From positions 1 through 8,850 of the forward strand of contig JAIRLF010000229.1 of the NCBI GenBank assembly GCA_031259655.1: DNA of 8,850 bases, read 5' to 3'. The position numbers and the translations under genes are program-made. The notes below the pieces were generated by a model, which was given only the letters and a program-made list of their open reading frames with translations, did no database searches and was not told where the DNA came from. The DNA comes from Prevotellaceae bacterium. Its GTDB lineage: Bacteria; Bacteroidota; Bacteroidia; Bacteroidales; UBA932. Shown piece by piece: positions 1 to 6,933 of the stretch (the first letter of the stretch is position 1; the number at the start of each line of letters is the position of its first letter).

Positions 1-282
1 GTGCGCCGATACAGAGGAAACACGCCTTTGTCGATTTACAGGATATACGTCGCCGATGGTCGTGAAGAGTTACTGCGCGGCGCGATTTTGCCCGATTTCA
101 ATATCCGTTCGTACAAACGAACGCTTGGAGCTTCGAATCACGAATTGATATACAATACTCACTCTTTTGGACATTTTGCCACGTACATTGTCCCCGATGC
201 GCTACTGTTCGAGGAACTGGAAGTATCACGCAATAACAATATTACATTCAAAAAACCGTTTATCGTGCCGCAACCGGAGTAA
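1..282 (+). CDS. TldD/PmbA-family metallopeptidase, C-terminal fragment
   Basis: This is the 3' end of a gene whose beginning lies left of the window; the GTG at base 1 is only the first in-frame codon, not a supported start. The 93 visible residues end in TAA at 280-282. The segment IYRIYVADGREELLRG, then a YKRTLGAS stretch, then YIVPDALLFEELEV and a proline-containing tail (KPFIVPQPE) match my recollection of the C-terminus of the larger Bacteroidota TldD/PmbA-type proteins, where a 'VPDALLxEELE' strand precedes the end. Family members are putative zinc proteases; TldD/TldE of E. coli trim peptides such as microcin B17 and the CcdA antitoxin. The metal-binding motif lies upstream and is not visible, so activity cannot be judged. 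The gene converges on leuA, so the two do not share a transcript. Family assignment is moderately confident. Confidence 0.65.
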   Translation: MRRYRGNTPLSIYRIYVADGREELLRGAILPDFNIRSYKRTLGASNHELIYNTHSFGHFATYIVPDALLFEELEVSRNNNITFKKPFIVPQPE

Positions 283-432
283 AAGAGGTTCGATAATAAA
301 GTGTGTGTATCTATTTTTTCGGACAAATACTATAGATGAATCTGCACAGTCGTTTGTGAAATCAACGGCATTGGTATCTTGTTAATTCGGAGTACCGTCA
401 CTGGAATTGTGCGGGGTGTCGAAAACTTTAAC

Positions 433-464
433 CGCAAAGAACGCAAGGGCATACGCAAAGAACG
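433..464. repeat. CGCAAAGAACG direct repeat, 21-bp period
   Basis: Two identical 11-bp copies of CGCAAAGAACG lie at 433-443 and 454-464, exactly 21 bp apart, with a partial copy (ACGCAAGGG) between them. The pattern 'accgcaaagaacgcaa...' resembles a short non-coding repeat that, from memory, recurs in intergenic regions of many Bacteroidota genomes. This copy looks degenerate. No function can be assigned from one locus. Confidence 0.6.
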
Positions 465-482
465 GACACGGTGACAGACGCG

Positions 483-510
483 GTGGAGACGCAATATATT
501 GCGTCTCTAC
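483..510. repeat. 28-bp near-perfect palindrome (GAGACGCAATA / TATTGCGTCTC)
   Basis: The half-sites 483-496 and 497-510 are reverse complements over 14 bp with one mismatch, which would be a G-U pair in RNA. There is no spacer, so it is a DNA palindrome more than a hairpin with a loop. A 'GTAGAGACGCAA...' palindrome of this kind is, from memory, a common interspersed element in Bacteroidota and some other genomes. It starts 18 bp after the CGCAAAGAACG repeat and may belong to the same element. It could also mark transcript ends in this convergent region, but no T-run follows on either strand. Confidence 0.75.
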
Positions 511-552
511 ATCGGACAATGCACGGTCTTTGCAACGAGGCTTTCGACAACC

Positions 553-578
553 CACAACGACCGATTTTCGTCGTTGTG
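553..578. terminator. Weak hairpin, possible bidirectional transcript end
   Basis: CACAACGAC (553-561) pairs perfectly with GTCGTTGTG (570-578) around an 8-base loop, giving a 9-bp stem. It lies between convergent genes and 38 bp past the leuA stop. A clear T-run is missing in both directions, so it is not a classical intrinsic terminator. It may be a weak or factor-assisted one, or chance. Confidence 0.35.
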
Positions 579-616
579 TAGTCGTCGATTTGCTTATTAC
601 GTAAAAGGCATTAATT

Positions 617-2125
617 TCATTTCACGGTTTTTGCATCGAATTTATTTACCGCATCGATAAAAGCTTCGACAGAGGCGGTAACGATATCGGTATTTGCCGA
701 GAATCCATAATAGATTTTACCGTTATGTTCGACCTGGATATGAACTTTTCCAACGTCGTCGCTACCTTTAGTGATAGCCTGAATCAGAAATTCCTGGATA
801 GTCATTTGACGTTTGATTATTTCTTTCACGGCTTTAATCGAAGCGTCGATAGGACCGTTACCCGAGGCGGTAGCTTCGAATTTTTCGCCGGCGATATCTA
901 TTCTTATAGTAGCCACTTGCCGCACACGTTTTCCGCACAGCACCTGCAAGTAATCGAGTTTTATCTTTCGAGGAGCGTTCTCCCGTTCACCAATCAGAGC
1001 AAGGATATCGCTATCTGTCAGGCTTTTTTTCCTGTCGGCTAATAACAGGAACTGTTGATAGACTTCGTCTAATTTTTCCTGCGAAATATTGACAATGCCC
1101 AGGACGGCGAAACGATGTTTCAACGCAGCTCGTCCGCTTCTTGCCGTCAGCACGATAGAGCTTTCGTCGATACCTACGTCTTTAGGGTCGATGATTTCGT
1201 AGTTTTCCCTGTTTTTGAGAACCCCGTCCTGATGTATGCCCGAAGAATGGGCGAAAGCGTTACGTCCCACGATAGCCTTGTTCGGTTGAACGGGCATATT
1301 CATCAAAGTCGATACGAGTTTGCTTGTTTCCCAGATGTTCTTTGTGTTGATGTTTGTCTCGACATTAAATTCCTTATGGCTTTTTATCGCCATAACGACC
1401 TCTTCGAGAGCGGTATTTCCCGCACGTTCGCCGATTCCGTTGACCGTCGCTTCGACCTGACGGGCGCCGTTCATGACCCCTGCCAGCGAATTTGCGGTAG
1501 CCATTCCGAGGTCGTTGTGACAATGCGTCGAGATGATAGCTTTATGCACATTGCCGACGTTCTCCATCAGATACTTGATTTTGGAAGCATAATCCGAAGG
1601 CAGGCAATAGCCTGTTGTGTCGGGGATATTGACGACAGTAGCGCCGGCTTTAATCACAGCTTCGACCACGCGTGCAAGATATTCGTTGTCGGTACGTCCC
1701 GCATCTTCGGCGTAAAATTCGACGTCTTCGACATATTTCTTTGCATACTTTACAGCGGCGACAGCCCGTTCGATTATTTCGTCCTGATTGCTGTTAAGCT
1801 TGTTTTGGATATGATACACCGAAGTGCCTATACCGGTATGTATCCGTTTTCGTTTTGCATACTGCAAAGCTTCGGCGGCAACGTCGATATCTTTTTCTAC
1901 GGCGCGGGTGAGGGCGCATATTGCGGGCCAGGTTACAGCTTTGGACAGTTCGACTACGGAATTGAAATCTCCGGGACTTGAGACGGGAAATCCCGCCTCA
2001 ATCACGTCCACGCCAAGAGATTCCAAAGCTTTTGCCACTTCAATCTTTTCGACGGTATTTAACTGACATCCGGGAACCTGTTCCCCGTCGCGCAAGGTGG
2101 TATCGAAGATATATAATTTATCCAT
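617..2125 (-). CDS. leuA: 2-isopropylmalate synthase
   Basis: LeuA condenses acetyl-CoA with 2-oxoisovalerate to 2-isopropylmalate, the first committed step of leucine synthesis, in the cytoplasm. The 502 residues match the usual length of about 500-520. The N-terminal HMGL-like TIM barrel begins with the catalytic/metal motif DTTLRDGEQ (8-16). It continues with [12 protein letters not shown] (134-145), NIPDTTGYC (166-174) and the metal-binding HCHND (201-205), then [15 protein letters not shown] (229-243). [20 protein letters not shown] (291-310) is a LeuA hallmark. The C-terminal part (about 365-502, including GNGPIDA at 422-428) fits the LeuA allosteric domain, so leucine feedback is expected but not shown. 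The start gives a full barrel 15 bp after the ilvC stop; the leader is AT-rich without a strong Shine-Dalgarno. The gene is the last of its unit: leuB, leuC and leuD do not follow. Citramalate or homocitrate synthase is possible but less likely. Confidence 0.95.
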   Translation of the reverse strand: MDKLYIFDTTLRDGEQVPGCQLNTVEKIEVAKALESLGVDVIEAGFPVSSPGDFNSVVELSKAVTWPAICALTRAVEKDIDVAAEALQYAKRKRIHTGIGTSVYHIQNKLNSNQDEIIERAVAAVKYAKKYVEDVEFYAEDAGRTDNEYLARVVEAVIKAGATVVNIPDTTGYCLPSDYASKIKYLMENVGNVHKAIISTHCHNDLGMATANSLAGVMNGARQVEATVNGIGERAGNTALEEVVMAIKSHKEFNVETNINTKNIWETSKLVSTLMNMPVQPNKAIVGRNAFAHSSGIHQDGVLKNRENYEIIDPKDVGIDESSIVLTARSGRAALKHRFAVLGIVNISQEKLDEVYQQFLLLADRKKSLTDSDILALIGERENAPRKIKLDYLQVLCGKRVRQVATIRIDIAGEKFEATASGNGPIDASIKAVKEIIKRQMTIQEFLIQAITKGSDDVGKVHIQVEHNGKIYYGFSANTDIVTASVEAFIDAVNKFDAKTVK

Positions 2126-2140
2126 TCTTTAAGCCGTCGA

Positions 2141-3187
2141 TTAATTATTTTCGGGTCTCAATTTCCTGACAACAGCGCCTGTTCTCCACATTTCGCTTTC
2201 GCGCAGGGCTTTCAACTCTTCTTCGAGTTTTTCTCTGTAATCTGTTTTCGAGTTGCTGTCGATAGAACGTTGAGCCTCGTTTCCGCTGGCGACTTCTCTG
2301 TAAAGTTTTTCGAAGACGGGTTTTGTGGCGTCGTGGAACGGTGTCATCCAGTCCAAAGCGCCGCGTTGGGCTGTGGTCGAGCAGTTCGCATACATCCAGT
2401 CCATCCCGTTTTCGGCAAACAGAGGCATGAGCGACTGGGTCAGTTCTTCGACCGTTTCGTTGAACGCTTCCGAAGGCGAATGTCCGTTTTCGCGTAACAC
2501 TTCATACTGAGCAAGCAGAAGACCCTGTATCGCTCCCATCAGCGTTCCGCGTTCGCCGGTAAGGTCGGAATACACTTCGCGTTTGAAATCGGTTTCGAAC
2601 AGATAGCCCGAACCTACGCCTATTCCCAAAGCTACCACTCTGTCGAAAGCTTTGCCTGTAGCATCTTGAAAAACAGCATAGCTTGAGTTCAACCCGCGTC
2701 CTTCGAGAAACATTCTTCTCAACGATGTGCCCGACCCTTTCGGTGCAACGAGAATAACGTCGATGTCGGCAGGGGGGACGATTCCGGTACGTTCTTTGTA
2801 CGTAATCCCGAAACCGTGAGAAAAATACAGGGCTTTGCCGGCGCTGAGTTGGGGTTTTACTGTGTTCCACACTTCTATCTGAGCCGCATCCGACAAAAGA
2901 TATTGAATGATAGTTCCCTTGCTGCATGCTTCTTCGATTTCGAAGAGCGTTTTGCCGGGAACCCAACCGTCGGCGACAGCCTTATCCCATGTTTTGCCGC
3001 CTTTACGTTGTCCTACAATCACATTGAAACCGTTGTCGCGCAAGTTCAACGACTGTCCCGGTCCCTGTACTCCGTAACCGATTACTGCGATTACTTCGTC
3101 CTTTAACACTTCCTTTGCTTTGGAAAGAGGAAATTCTTCACGTGTAACTACATTTTCCTCTATTCCGCCAAAATTCATTATTGCCAT
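2141..3187 (-). CDS. ilvC: Ketol-acid reductoisomerase (class I)
   Basis: IlvC isomerises and reduces 2-acetolactate or 2-aceto-2-hydroxybutyrate to the dihydroxy acids of valine/leucine and isoleucine synthesis, using Mg2+ and NAD(P)H. The Rossmann motif GYGVQG is at 37-42, and the cofactor-specificity loop follows GQRKGGKTW (59-67). HGFG is at 124-127 and APKGSGTSLRR at 148-158. The Mg2+ ligands appear intact with family spacing: D208 and E212 in YSDLTGERG, and E244 and E248 in FNETVEELTQS. The YANCSTTAQRG stretch (266-276) supplies the substrate-side serine (S270). At 348 residues it is a single-repeat class I enzyme of Bacteroides-like length. M4 could also serve as start. The gene begins 21 bp after the nitroreductase stop, and I see no TAnnTTTG promoter in that gap or the bases just before it, so it is probably read from the upstream promoter. 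Whether it prefers NADPH or NADH cannot be settled here. Confidence 0.96.
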   Translation of the reverse strand: MAIMNFGGIEENVVTREEFPLSKAKEVLKDEVIAVIGYGVQGPGQSLNLRDNGFNVIVGQRKGGKTWDKAVADGWVPGKTLFEIEEACSKGTIIQYLLSDAAQIEVWNTVKPQLSAGKALYFSHGFGITYKERTGIVPPADIDVILVAPKGSGTSLRRMFLEGRGLNSSYAVFQDATGKAFDRVVALGIGVGSGYLFETDFKREVYSDLTGERGTLMGAIQGLLLAQYEVLRENGHSPSEAFNETVEELTQSLMPLFAENGMDWMYANCSTTAQRGALDWMTPFHDATKPVFEKLYREVASGNEAQRSIDSNSKTDYREKLEEELKALRESEMWRTGAVVRKLRPENN

Positions 3188-3208
3188 AATTTAACTGTTT
3201 AATTTATT

Positions 3209-3721
3209 TTAAAAACTTTCTTTTATTACTATATCATTAATATTTTTCCGTATAAAATGTCTCGGATTTGGGGCTTCATCAGCCGAATATCCGATGATTA
3301 GCAGGTTTACAGGCTCGAAATTTGCGGGGATATTAAATTCCCGCCTCAGAATTTCGGGGTCGAAACTGCATACCCATACGCTGCCAAGCCCTAACTCGGT
3401 CGCTTGAAGCATGAGATGGTCGGTTACAATGCTTGCGTCGATGTCGCCGGAACTTTTACGGTCGTGCGGGCGTTTCCAGCATTCGTCTTGATTCGAACAG
3501 ACGATTATAGCCAAAGGCGCCTCGAAGGTCTTCGCTCCTTTCTTCAGCTTTTCCATGCCTTCGTCGCTCTCGACGATAATCAACTTTATCGGCTGATTGT
3601 TACAGGCAGTAGGCGCAAGTCTCCCCGCTTCGAGAATCGTTTGCAGTTTTTCCGGCTCAACCTTTTGCGAAGTGTATTTTCGCGCCGAAAATCTTTTATT
3701 TACTAAATCGATGAATTCCAT
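3209..3721 (-). CDS. Small nitroreductase-family flavoprotein
   Basis: This encodes a 170-residue protein of the FMN-dependent nitroreductase superfamily, cytoplasmic oxidoreductases that use NAD(P)H. Typical features are the N-terminal VNKRFSARKY (7-16), whose basic residues usually contact FMN phosphate; the LAPTACNNQPIKLIIV stretch (35-50); TDHLMLQATELGLGSVWV (100-117), usually a dimer and flavin-site segment; and a C-terminal LLIIGYSADE (140-149). The length fits the small members of about 165-190 residues. The frame stays open upstream for 37 more codons, but the Met at 3721 is preferred: homology begins there and the likely promoter (3739-3770) lies inside the longer version. It is first in the row with ilvC and leuA. 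The substrate is unknown; nitro compounds, quinones or a flavin-linked redox role are all possible. The name reflects the family, not a demonstrated activity. Confidence 0.9.
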   Translation of the reverse strand: MEFIDLVNKRFSARKYTSQKVEPEKLQTILEAGRLAPTACNNQPIKLIIVESDEGMEKLKKGAKTFEAPLAIIVCSNQDECWKRPHDRKSSGDIDASIVTDHLMLQATELGLGSVWVCSFDPEILRREFNIPANFEPVNLLIIGYSADEAPNPRHFIRKNINDIVIKESF

Positions 3722-3738
3722 ATTCAATAATTTTCGCG

Positions 3739-3770
3739 CAAATGTAAGGCAAAAATTTAATACACGCAAA
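3739..3770 (-). promoter_or_regulatory. Bacteroidota-type sigma promoter for nitroreductase-ilvC-leuA
   Basis: On the minus strand TTTG (3770-3767) is followed after 20 bp by TACATTTG (3746-3739). This matches the Bacteroidota -33 TTTG and -7 TAnnTTTG consensus with suitable spacing. Transcription would start near 3732-3734, leaving about 12 nt before the ATG at 3721. Such a short leader leaves no room for an attenuator or riboswitch. Confidence 0.7.
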
Positions 3771-3875
3771 GATTTTTTTGTGAGAGGGGAATTTCGTCCG
3801 CGAACTACACGAATCTTGTCCATGCATTGCACGCATTATTAAGGGAAGTTCTGCAATGAAGAATATCGCTTTCGT

Positions 3876-4140
3876 ACATTTTTCAAAAAGGTTTAGACGT
3901 TTTTCAAAAAGGTTTAGACGTTTTTCAAAAAGGTTTAGACGTTTTACCAAAAAGGTTTAGACATTTTTCAAAAAGGTTTAGACGTTTTACCAAAAAGGTT
4001 TAGACGTTTTTCAAAAAGGTATATACGTTTTACCAAAAAGGTATATACGTTTTACCGAAAAGGTATATACGTTTTACCAAAAAGGTATATACGTTTTTCA
4101 AAAAGGTGTATACGTTTTTCAAAAAGGTATATACGTTTTA
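3876..4140. repeat. 12-copy mosaic tandem repeat of 21/22-bp units
   Basis: Twelve complete units and an 8-bp partial one run head to tail. Each begins AC(G/A), then either TTTTTC (21-bp form) or TTTTACC (22-bp form), then AAAAAGG (one copy has C-to-G at the start of this run), then a 5-base tail. Unit lengths in order are 21, 21, 21, 22, 21, 22, 21, 22, 22, 22, 21, 21. The tail is TTTAG in units 1-6 (3876-4003) and TATAT in units 7-12 (4004-4132), with TGTAT in unit 11. The mixed lengths break any reading frame, so the array is not coding. The absence of unique spacers excludes CRISPR. It lies between a terminator and the next promoter, so strong transcription through it is not expected. Confidence 0.95.
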
Positions 4141-4288
4141 ATATTTTCATATGCGCAGCCCTCGTAGCGCATCAGGTAGCTCATATAATGAGGAATAAAA
4201 AAATCCGCAATTGTCGATATCTGATATTAGGCTTTAATAAATCCATACGGGGGAGTTCATCGGTCTTCACTTCTCACCGCATTGTCGT

Positions 4289-4324
4289 AAAAAAATCGAA
4301 AGAGACGGAAAAACCGTCTCTTTC
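4289..4324 (-). terminator. Intrinsic terminator of the susC/susD/lipoprotein unit
   Basis: On the minus strand an 11-bp perfect stem (GAAAGAGACGG at 4298-4308 in plus orientation, with its complement at 4314-4324) closes a 5-base loop. It is followed by GA and seven T (4295-4289). It starts 42 bp past the lipoprotein stop, a classical Rho-independent terminator for the Sus-type operon. Confidence 0.92.
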
Positions 4325-4366
4325 TCTTCATCTATTAATTTTATGAGGATATTTATAGATTTCTAT

Positions 4367-5203
4367 TTAATCCGGAATAAACTCATCATAACCATAACCC
4401 ATATTGGATGCCGCAAAGTATTGTATGAGAACAAAACAGGTATAGTCTGCATACATTCCGCTTTCGTATCCATTATCGGTTATCCATGCATCGGAACCTT
4501 GCCAGTAACCTATATCACGGACGCTGACAGCGTTATCATTATACGTAAACGGTGTGTCCGTCACAGGAACCCTGAAAAACGTATATTCTTCTCCGCCGGC
4601 GTCTTTACCTGTAAGATTCAACAGGTTTATTTTCATGTGATAATTAAGACCGAACACATCTTTAAAACGATACAGTTTATCATCGGTAGTACATACCTGC
4701 AAACTGGTTGCATTGGATGATATGCCGATTCTGCTCGAGTTAAAGAAATAGTAAGTTCCGGAAGCCACAGTCGTCCAGTCAAGACCTAAGAAGACGGTCG
4801 TTGCAGACGTTCTGCCGCCTCCGCCTGCAGCCACAGCTGTAATAGTGTATTCGCCATACAAATCGGTCAGAGTAAGGTCTACGCTTGATTCGCCGGAAAT
4901 GCCGCTAAGTTTGACGCCATTTGCAACCACATAATCCTTATAACCTTCTTCGCCTGTAGAAGTTATGCGGGTCTCTTTATCTGCGGTTTTTTCTGCCAGA
5001 TAGTAAACTTCTTCAGTCCGGCTGTTAGTCGAGAATCGAAGTTTCACATCATTATCAACATTGAGCGGTTTGCTTACCTTATACTGATAAATAGTAACCA
5101 CAGGAACAGAATCGTTACCCGGCTCCGTCCCCTCTTCTGCGACGCACGACGTCATAGCGAGGGCGGCGAGAAGAACACTGAATAGATATATATACTTTTT
5201 CAT
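4367..5203 (-). CDS. SusE-position surface lipoprotein of unknown function
   Basis: This is a 278-residue lipoprotein following susD by 24 bp and probably the last gene of the Sus-type unit. A lysine-led hydrophobic signal ends in a lipobox at AMTSC, with C20 the lipidated residue; the following V-A-E-E acidic residues resemble the Bacteroidota surface-export signal. Residues about 35-140 are beta-rich and look like an Ig or FN3-like domain, with VYYLAEKT (67-74), a GEEGYKDYVVANG segment (84-96) and LYGEYTITAVA (115-125) ending in a glycine run. The rest (about 141-278), starting near GTYYFF (149-154), seems a separate aromatic-rich domain I cannot name. I recall similar proteins beside SusC/SusD pairs in Bacteroides. 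By position it could bind the imported ligand at the cell surface, as SusE/SusF do, but similarity to those was not seen. No catalytic motif is evident. Confidence 0.85.
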   Translation of the reverse strand: MKKYIYLFSVLLAALAMTSCVAEEGTEPGNDSVPVVTIYQYKVSKPLNVDNDVKLRFSTNSRTEEVYYLAEKTADKETRITSTGEEGYKDYVVANGVKLSGISGESSVDLTLTDLYGEYTITAVAAGGGGRTSATTVFLGLDWTTVASGTYYFFNSSRIGISSNATSLQVCTTDDKLYRFKDVFGLNYHMKINLLNLTGKDAGGEEYTFFRVPVTDTPFTYNDNAVSVRDIGYWQGSDAWITDNGYESGMYADYTCFVLIQYFAASNMGYGYDEFIPD

Positions 5204-5227
5204 ATTCTATACTTTATATTAATTAAA

Positions 5228-6910
5228 TTACCATTTATATTCTTCCGAATCCGTGGCGGGTTTGACCGGCGTAGGATTGTTTGTACAGGAATAATTGTAG
5301 TTCGTTTCCGTTTGCACGATACACAAATTCATCCATTGAGGCGGTTCGGTCGAGTTCCAGCGATACGATTCCACATGATTTGTGTTCGCATAACTGCGAA
5401 TAATACCCTTGTTGAGACGTTTGATATCGAACGTTGCCAAGCCTTCGCCCCAAAATTCAACGCGGCGTTGCCACCACACTTCGTTGCGGAAAGTGGGAGT
5501 GGAAGTGTTGCCGTAAGCATCGTGATGCGTGCCGTATTCGTACGACGCATCGCGCTTCTTGGCGAACTGGGTCAGCAATGCGATACCGTTAGCCTCGTTT
5601 TGCATACCGGCAGCTTCCGCTTCTATCAGATACATCTCTTCGACACGCATAAGGGGAACAGCTACAACGAACCCGACATATTGATTGTCGCGACCCGCCT
5701 GACCGCCCGCTAAACGGAACTTCAACGAAAGACCGCCTACATAACCGTATGAACCGTCATGACCGGTACGGCGCACCCAGTTGGGATAGTCGGAATATGC
5801 TTCCAGCGCTTCTTCTATTTCCGCATTACTTGCCAGCTCGTCTATTGCAAAATCGACAAAACAGTCCTTGCGAAAATCGGTTACGGGAATAGTTTCGTAC
5901 AGATGGCGGTCGATAAGCATTTGAGAGCCGTAGTTGGAAGCATAACCGCAGCCCGATACGTCGGGATTAACTTCGATGCACATCCATGACGCCCACGAAG
6001 AATCGCCGTCGTTTTGCAGAATATTCGGGTCGTTTGCTTTAAACGTTACGCCAAACATCCACGACTGATTCGGCGTGTTGAACCCCGTTTCGCGGCTGGT
6101 GTATTCTTCCTTCGACATAATGGAATAACCCGATTGCGCTTGTTTGGCGTATTTCTGAGCGTTTGCCCAGTCTTCCATCACCAAATAAGCGCGCGCCTTC
6201 AAACCGTACACCACCGACAAGTCGGGTGTATAAACGTTTGAACGCGTATAATCGGCAAGATACTCTTCCGCCTTATCCAAATCGGAAAGGATAAACGCCC
6301 ACATATCCTCGTTTGTTGCACGGGGATTGTGCGCCAAATCGTCAACAGAAGTAGTTTCCTTTACAATAGGAACTGTCTCCGAGTCTTTGTCGAGCGCATA
6401 AGTCTTTGGAGCGAACATTCTTGCCAAATCCATGTAGAACATGGCGCGCATGGCATGAGCAATGCCGGCGCCTGTCACCTTATCCTCCGCAGGTTCGGCG
6501 CCTGCCAGCGAAAGAACGGTGTTACAGTCCTTTATCCAGCCGTAATAGTATGTCCACGGATACTGCGATACCGCATACATGGGTCCAAGACCCGTACCGC
6601 AACCGTACCATGTCATATACCAGTTATTGCCGTAACCGGCAACGATATCCTGTCCCATCACATCTCGCATCAAATAGAACGAAGGATAACCATAATCATA
6701 AGGAGTATTGCTTGACCCGCTATAGGTGAATTTGCCGACCAAAGTGGAAGTAATGGCATTCACGAAGTTGTCATACGCTCCGGGAGCATTGCCGGCTTGC
6801 TCGGCGGTAATAGTCGAGTTTTGCGGGTCTATCTCCTTAATACAGCTTGTCGCAAAGGCAAATCCAAAAGCGACAGCAAAGAATAACAACAATATTTTTT
6901 TCATATTCAT
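5228..6910 (-). CDS. SusD/RagB-family nutrient-binding lipoprotein
   Basis: This 560-residue outer-membrane lipoprotein would cap a SusC barrel and deliver ligand to it. The signal peptide ends with FATSC; C23 is lipidated and the I-K-E residues after it fit surface export. SusD hallmarks are the TPR-like helices AHAMRAMFYMDLARMF (151-166) and VYGLKARAYLVMEDWANAQKYAKQA (234-258), the MRVEEMYLIEAEA motif (421-433), and the C-terminal RRVEFWGEGLATFDIKRLNKG (482-502). The length is within the usual 450-650. M1 and M3 are both possible starts (6910 or 6904); M3 gives the more typical MKKILLL start. The gene begins 23 bp after the susC stop. Ligand-contact residues vary too much in this family to infer the substrate. 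The protein is rich in Tyr and Trp (for example 95-125), which suits sugar binding but does not prove it. Confidence 0.95.
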   Translation of the reverse strand: MNMKKILLLFFAVAFGFAFATSCIKEIDPQNSTITAEQAGNAPGAYDNFVNAITSTLVGKFTYSGSSNTPYDYGYPSFYLMRDVMGQDIVAGYGNNWYMTWYGCGTGLGPMYAVSQYPWTYYYGWIKDCNTVLSLAGAEPAEDKVTGAGIAHAMRAMFYMDLARMFAPKTYALDKDSETVPIVKETTSVDDLAHNPRATNEDMWAFILSDLDKAEEYLADYTRSNVYTPDLSVVYGLKARAYLVMEDWANAQKYAKQAQSGYSIMSKEEYTSRETGFNTPNQSWMFGVTFKANDPNILQNDGDSSWASWMCIEVNPDVSGCGYASNYGSQMLIDRHLYETIPVTDFRKDCFVDFAIDELASNAEIEEALEAYSDYPNWVRRTGHDGSYGYVGGLSLKFRLAGGQAGRDNQYVGFVVAVPLMRVEEMYLIEAEAAGMQNEANGIALLTQFAKKRDASYEYGTHHDAYGNTSTPTFRNEVWWQRRVEFWGEGLATFDIKRLNKGIIRSYANTNHVESYRWNSTEPPQWMNLCIVQTETNYNYSCTNNPTPVKPATDSEEYKW

Positions 6911-6933
6911 ATCTTTATATTTCTTTATAAAAT

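Larger units (their letters stand above)
283..616. other. Convergent intergenic region with small repeats
   Basis: These 334 bases separate the stops of the TldD-like gene and leuA, which converge here. No credible gene is present: the only open frames, at 167-385 and 407-604, have low-complexity translations, and the second runs through the repeats. The region holds a CGCAAAGAACG direct repeat, a 28-bp palindrome and a 9-bp-stem hairpin, listed separately. No hairpin followed by a clean T-run is present on either strand, so how the two transcripts end is unclear. Confidence 0.7.
3722..4366. other. 645-bp intergenic region
   Basis: This region separates the SusE-position lipoprotein gene from the nitroreductase; both are on the minus strand. 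From the right it contains the lipoprotein transcript terminator, about 148 bp of unassigned sequence (4141-4288), the 12-copy tandem repeat, and the nitroreductase promoter. In the unassigned part I see only short dyads: ATGCGC/GCGCAT (4151-4156 with 4167-4172) and CTCAT/ATGAG (4180-4184 with 4188-4192). The open frame at 3696-3950 is produced by the repeats and is not a gene. Confidence 0.75.

Noticed and set aside
407..604. Small plus-strand gene of 65 codons
   Set aside because: It reads through the direct repeat, the palindrome and the hairpin, and its translation has no sign of a real protein.
1115..1981. Long plus-strand open frame of 288 codons
   Set aside because: It lies wholly antisense to leuA, whose conserved motifs are unmistakable; the translation has no recognisable domain.
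2502..2966. 154-codon minus-strand frame inside ilvC
   Set aside because: It is an arginine/serine-rich out-of-frame shadow of the well-supported ilvC reading frame.
3722..3832. N-terminal extension of the nitroreductase by 37 residues
   Set aside because: The extension lacks family similarity and contains the likely -33/-7 promoter, so the Met at 3721 is the better start.
3696..3950. Minus-strand frame encoding a repeated RLNLFEK peptide
   Set aside because: The peptide comes from three 21-bp units; the 22-bp units further along break the frame. Its other end overlaps the nitroreductase start and promoter.
3876..4140. CRISPR array
   Set aside because: The units are contiguous with no unique spacers, 21-22 bp is too short, and no cas gene is present.
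4004..4140. Tandem promoters in the repeat units (TTTG and TACCTTTT on the minus strand)
   Set aside because: The -7-like element lacks the final G, and the spacing from TTTG to the next TACC is about 11 bp, or about 32 bp skipping one unit; neither fits the roughly 20 bp needed.
4151..4200. tRNA or tRNA remnant
   Set aside because: Only a few D-arm and anticodon-like bases match. There is no acceptor stem, no T-loop consensus and no complete cloverleaf.
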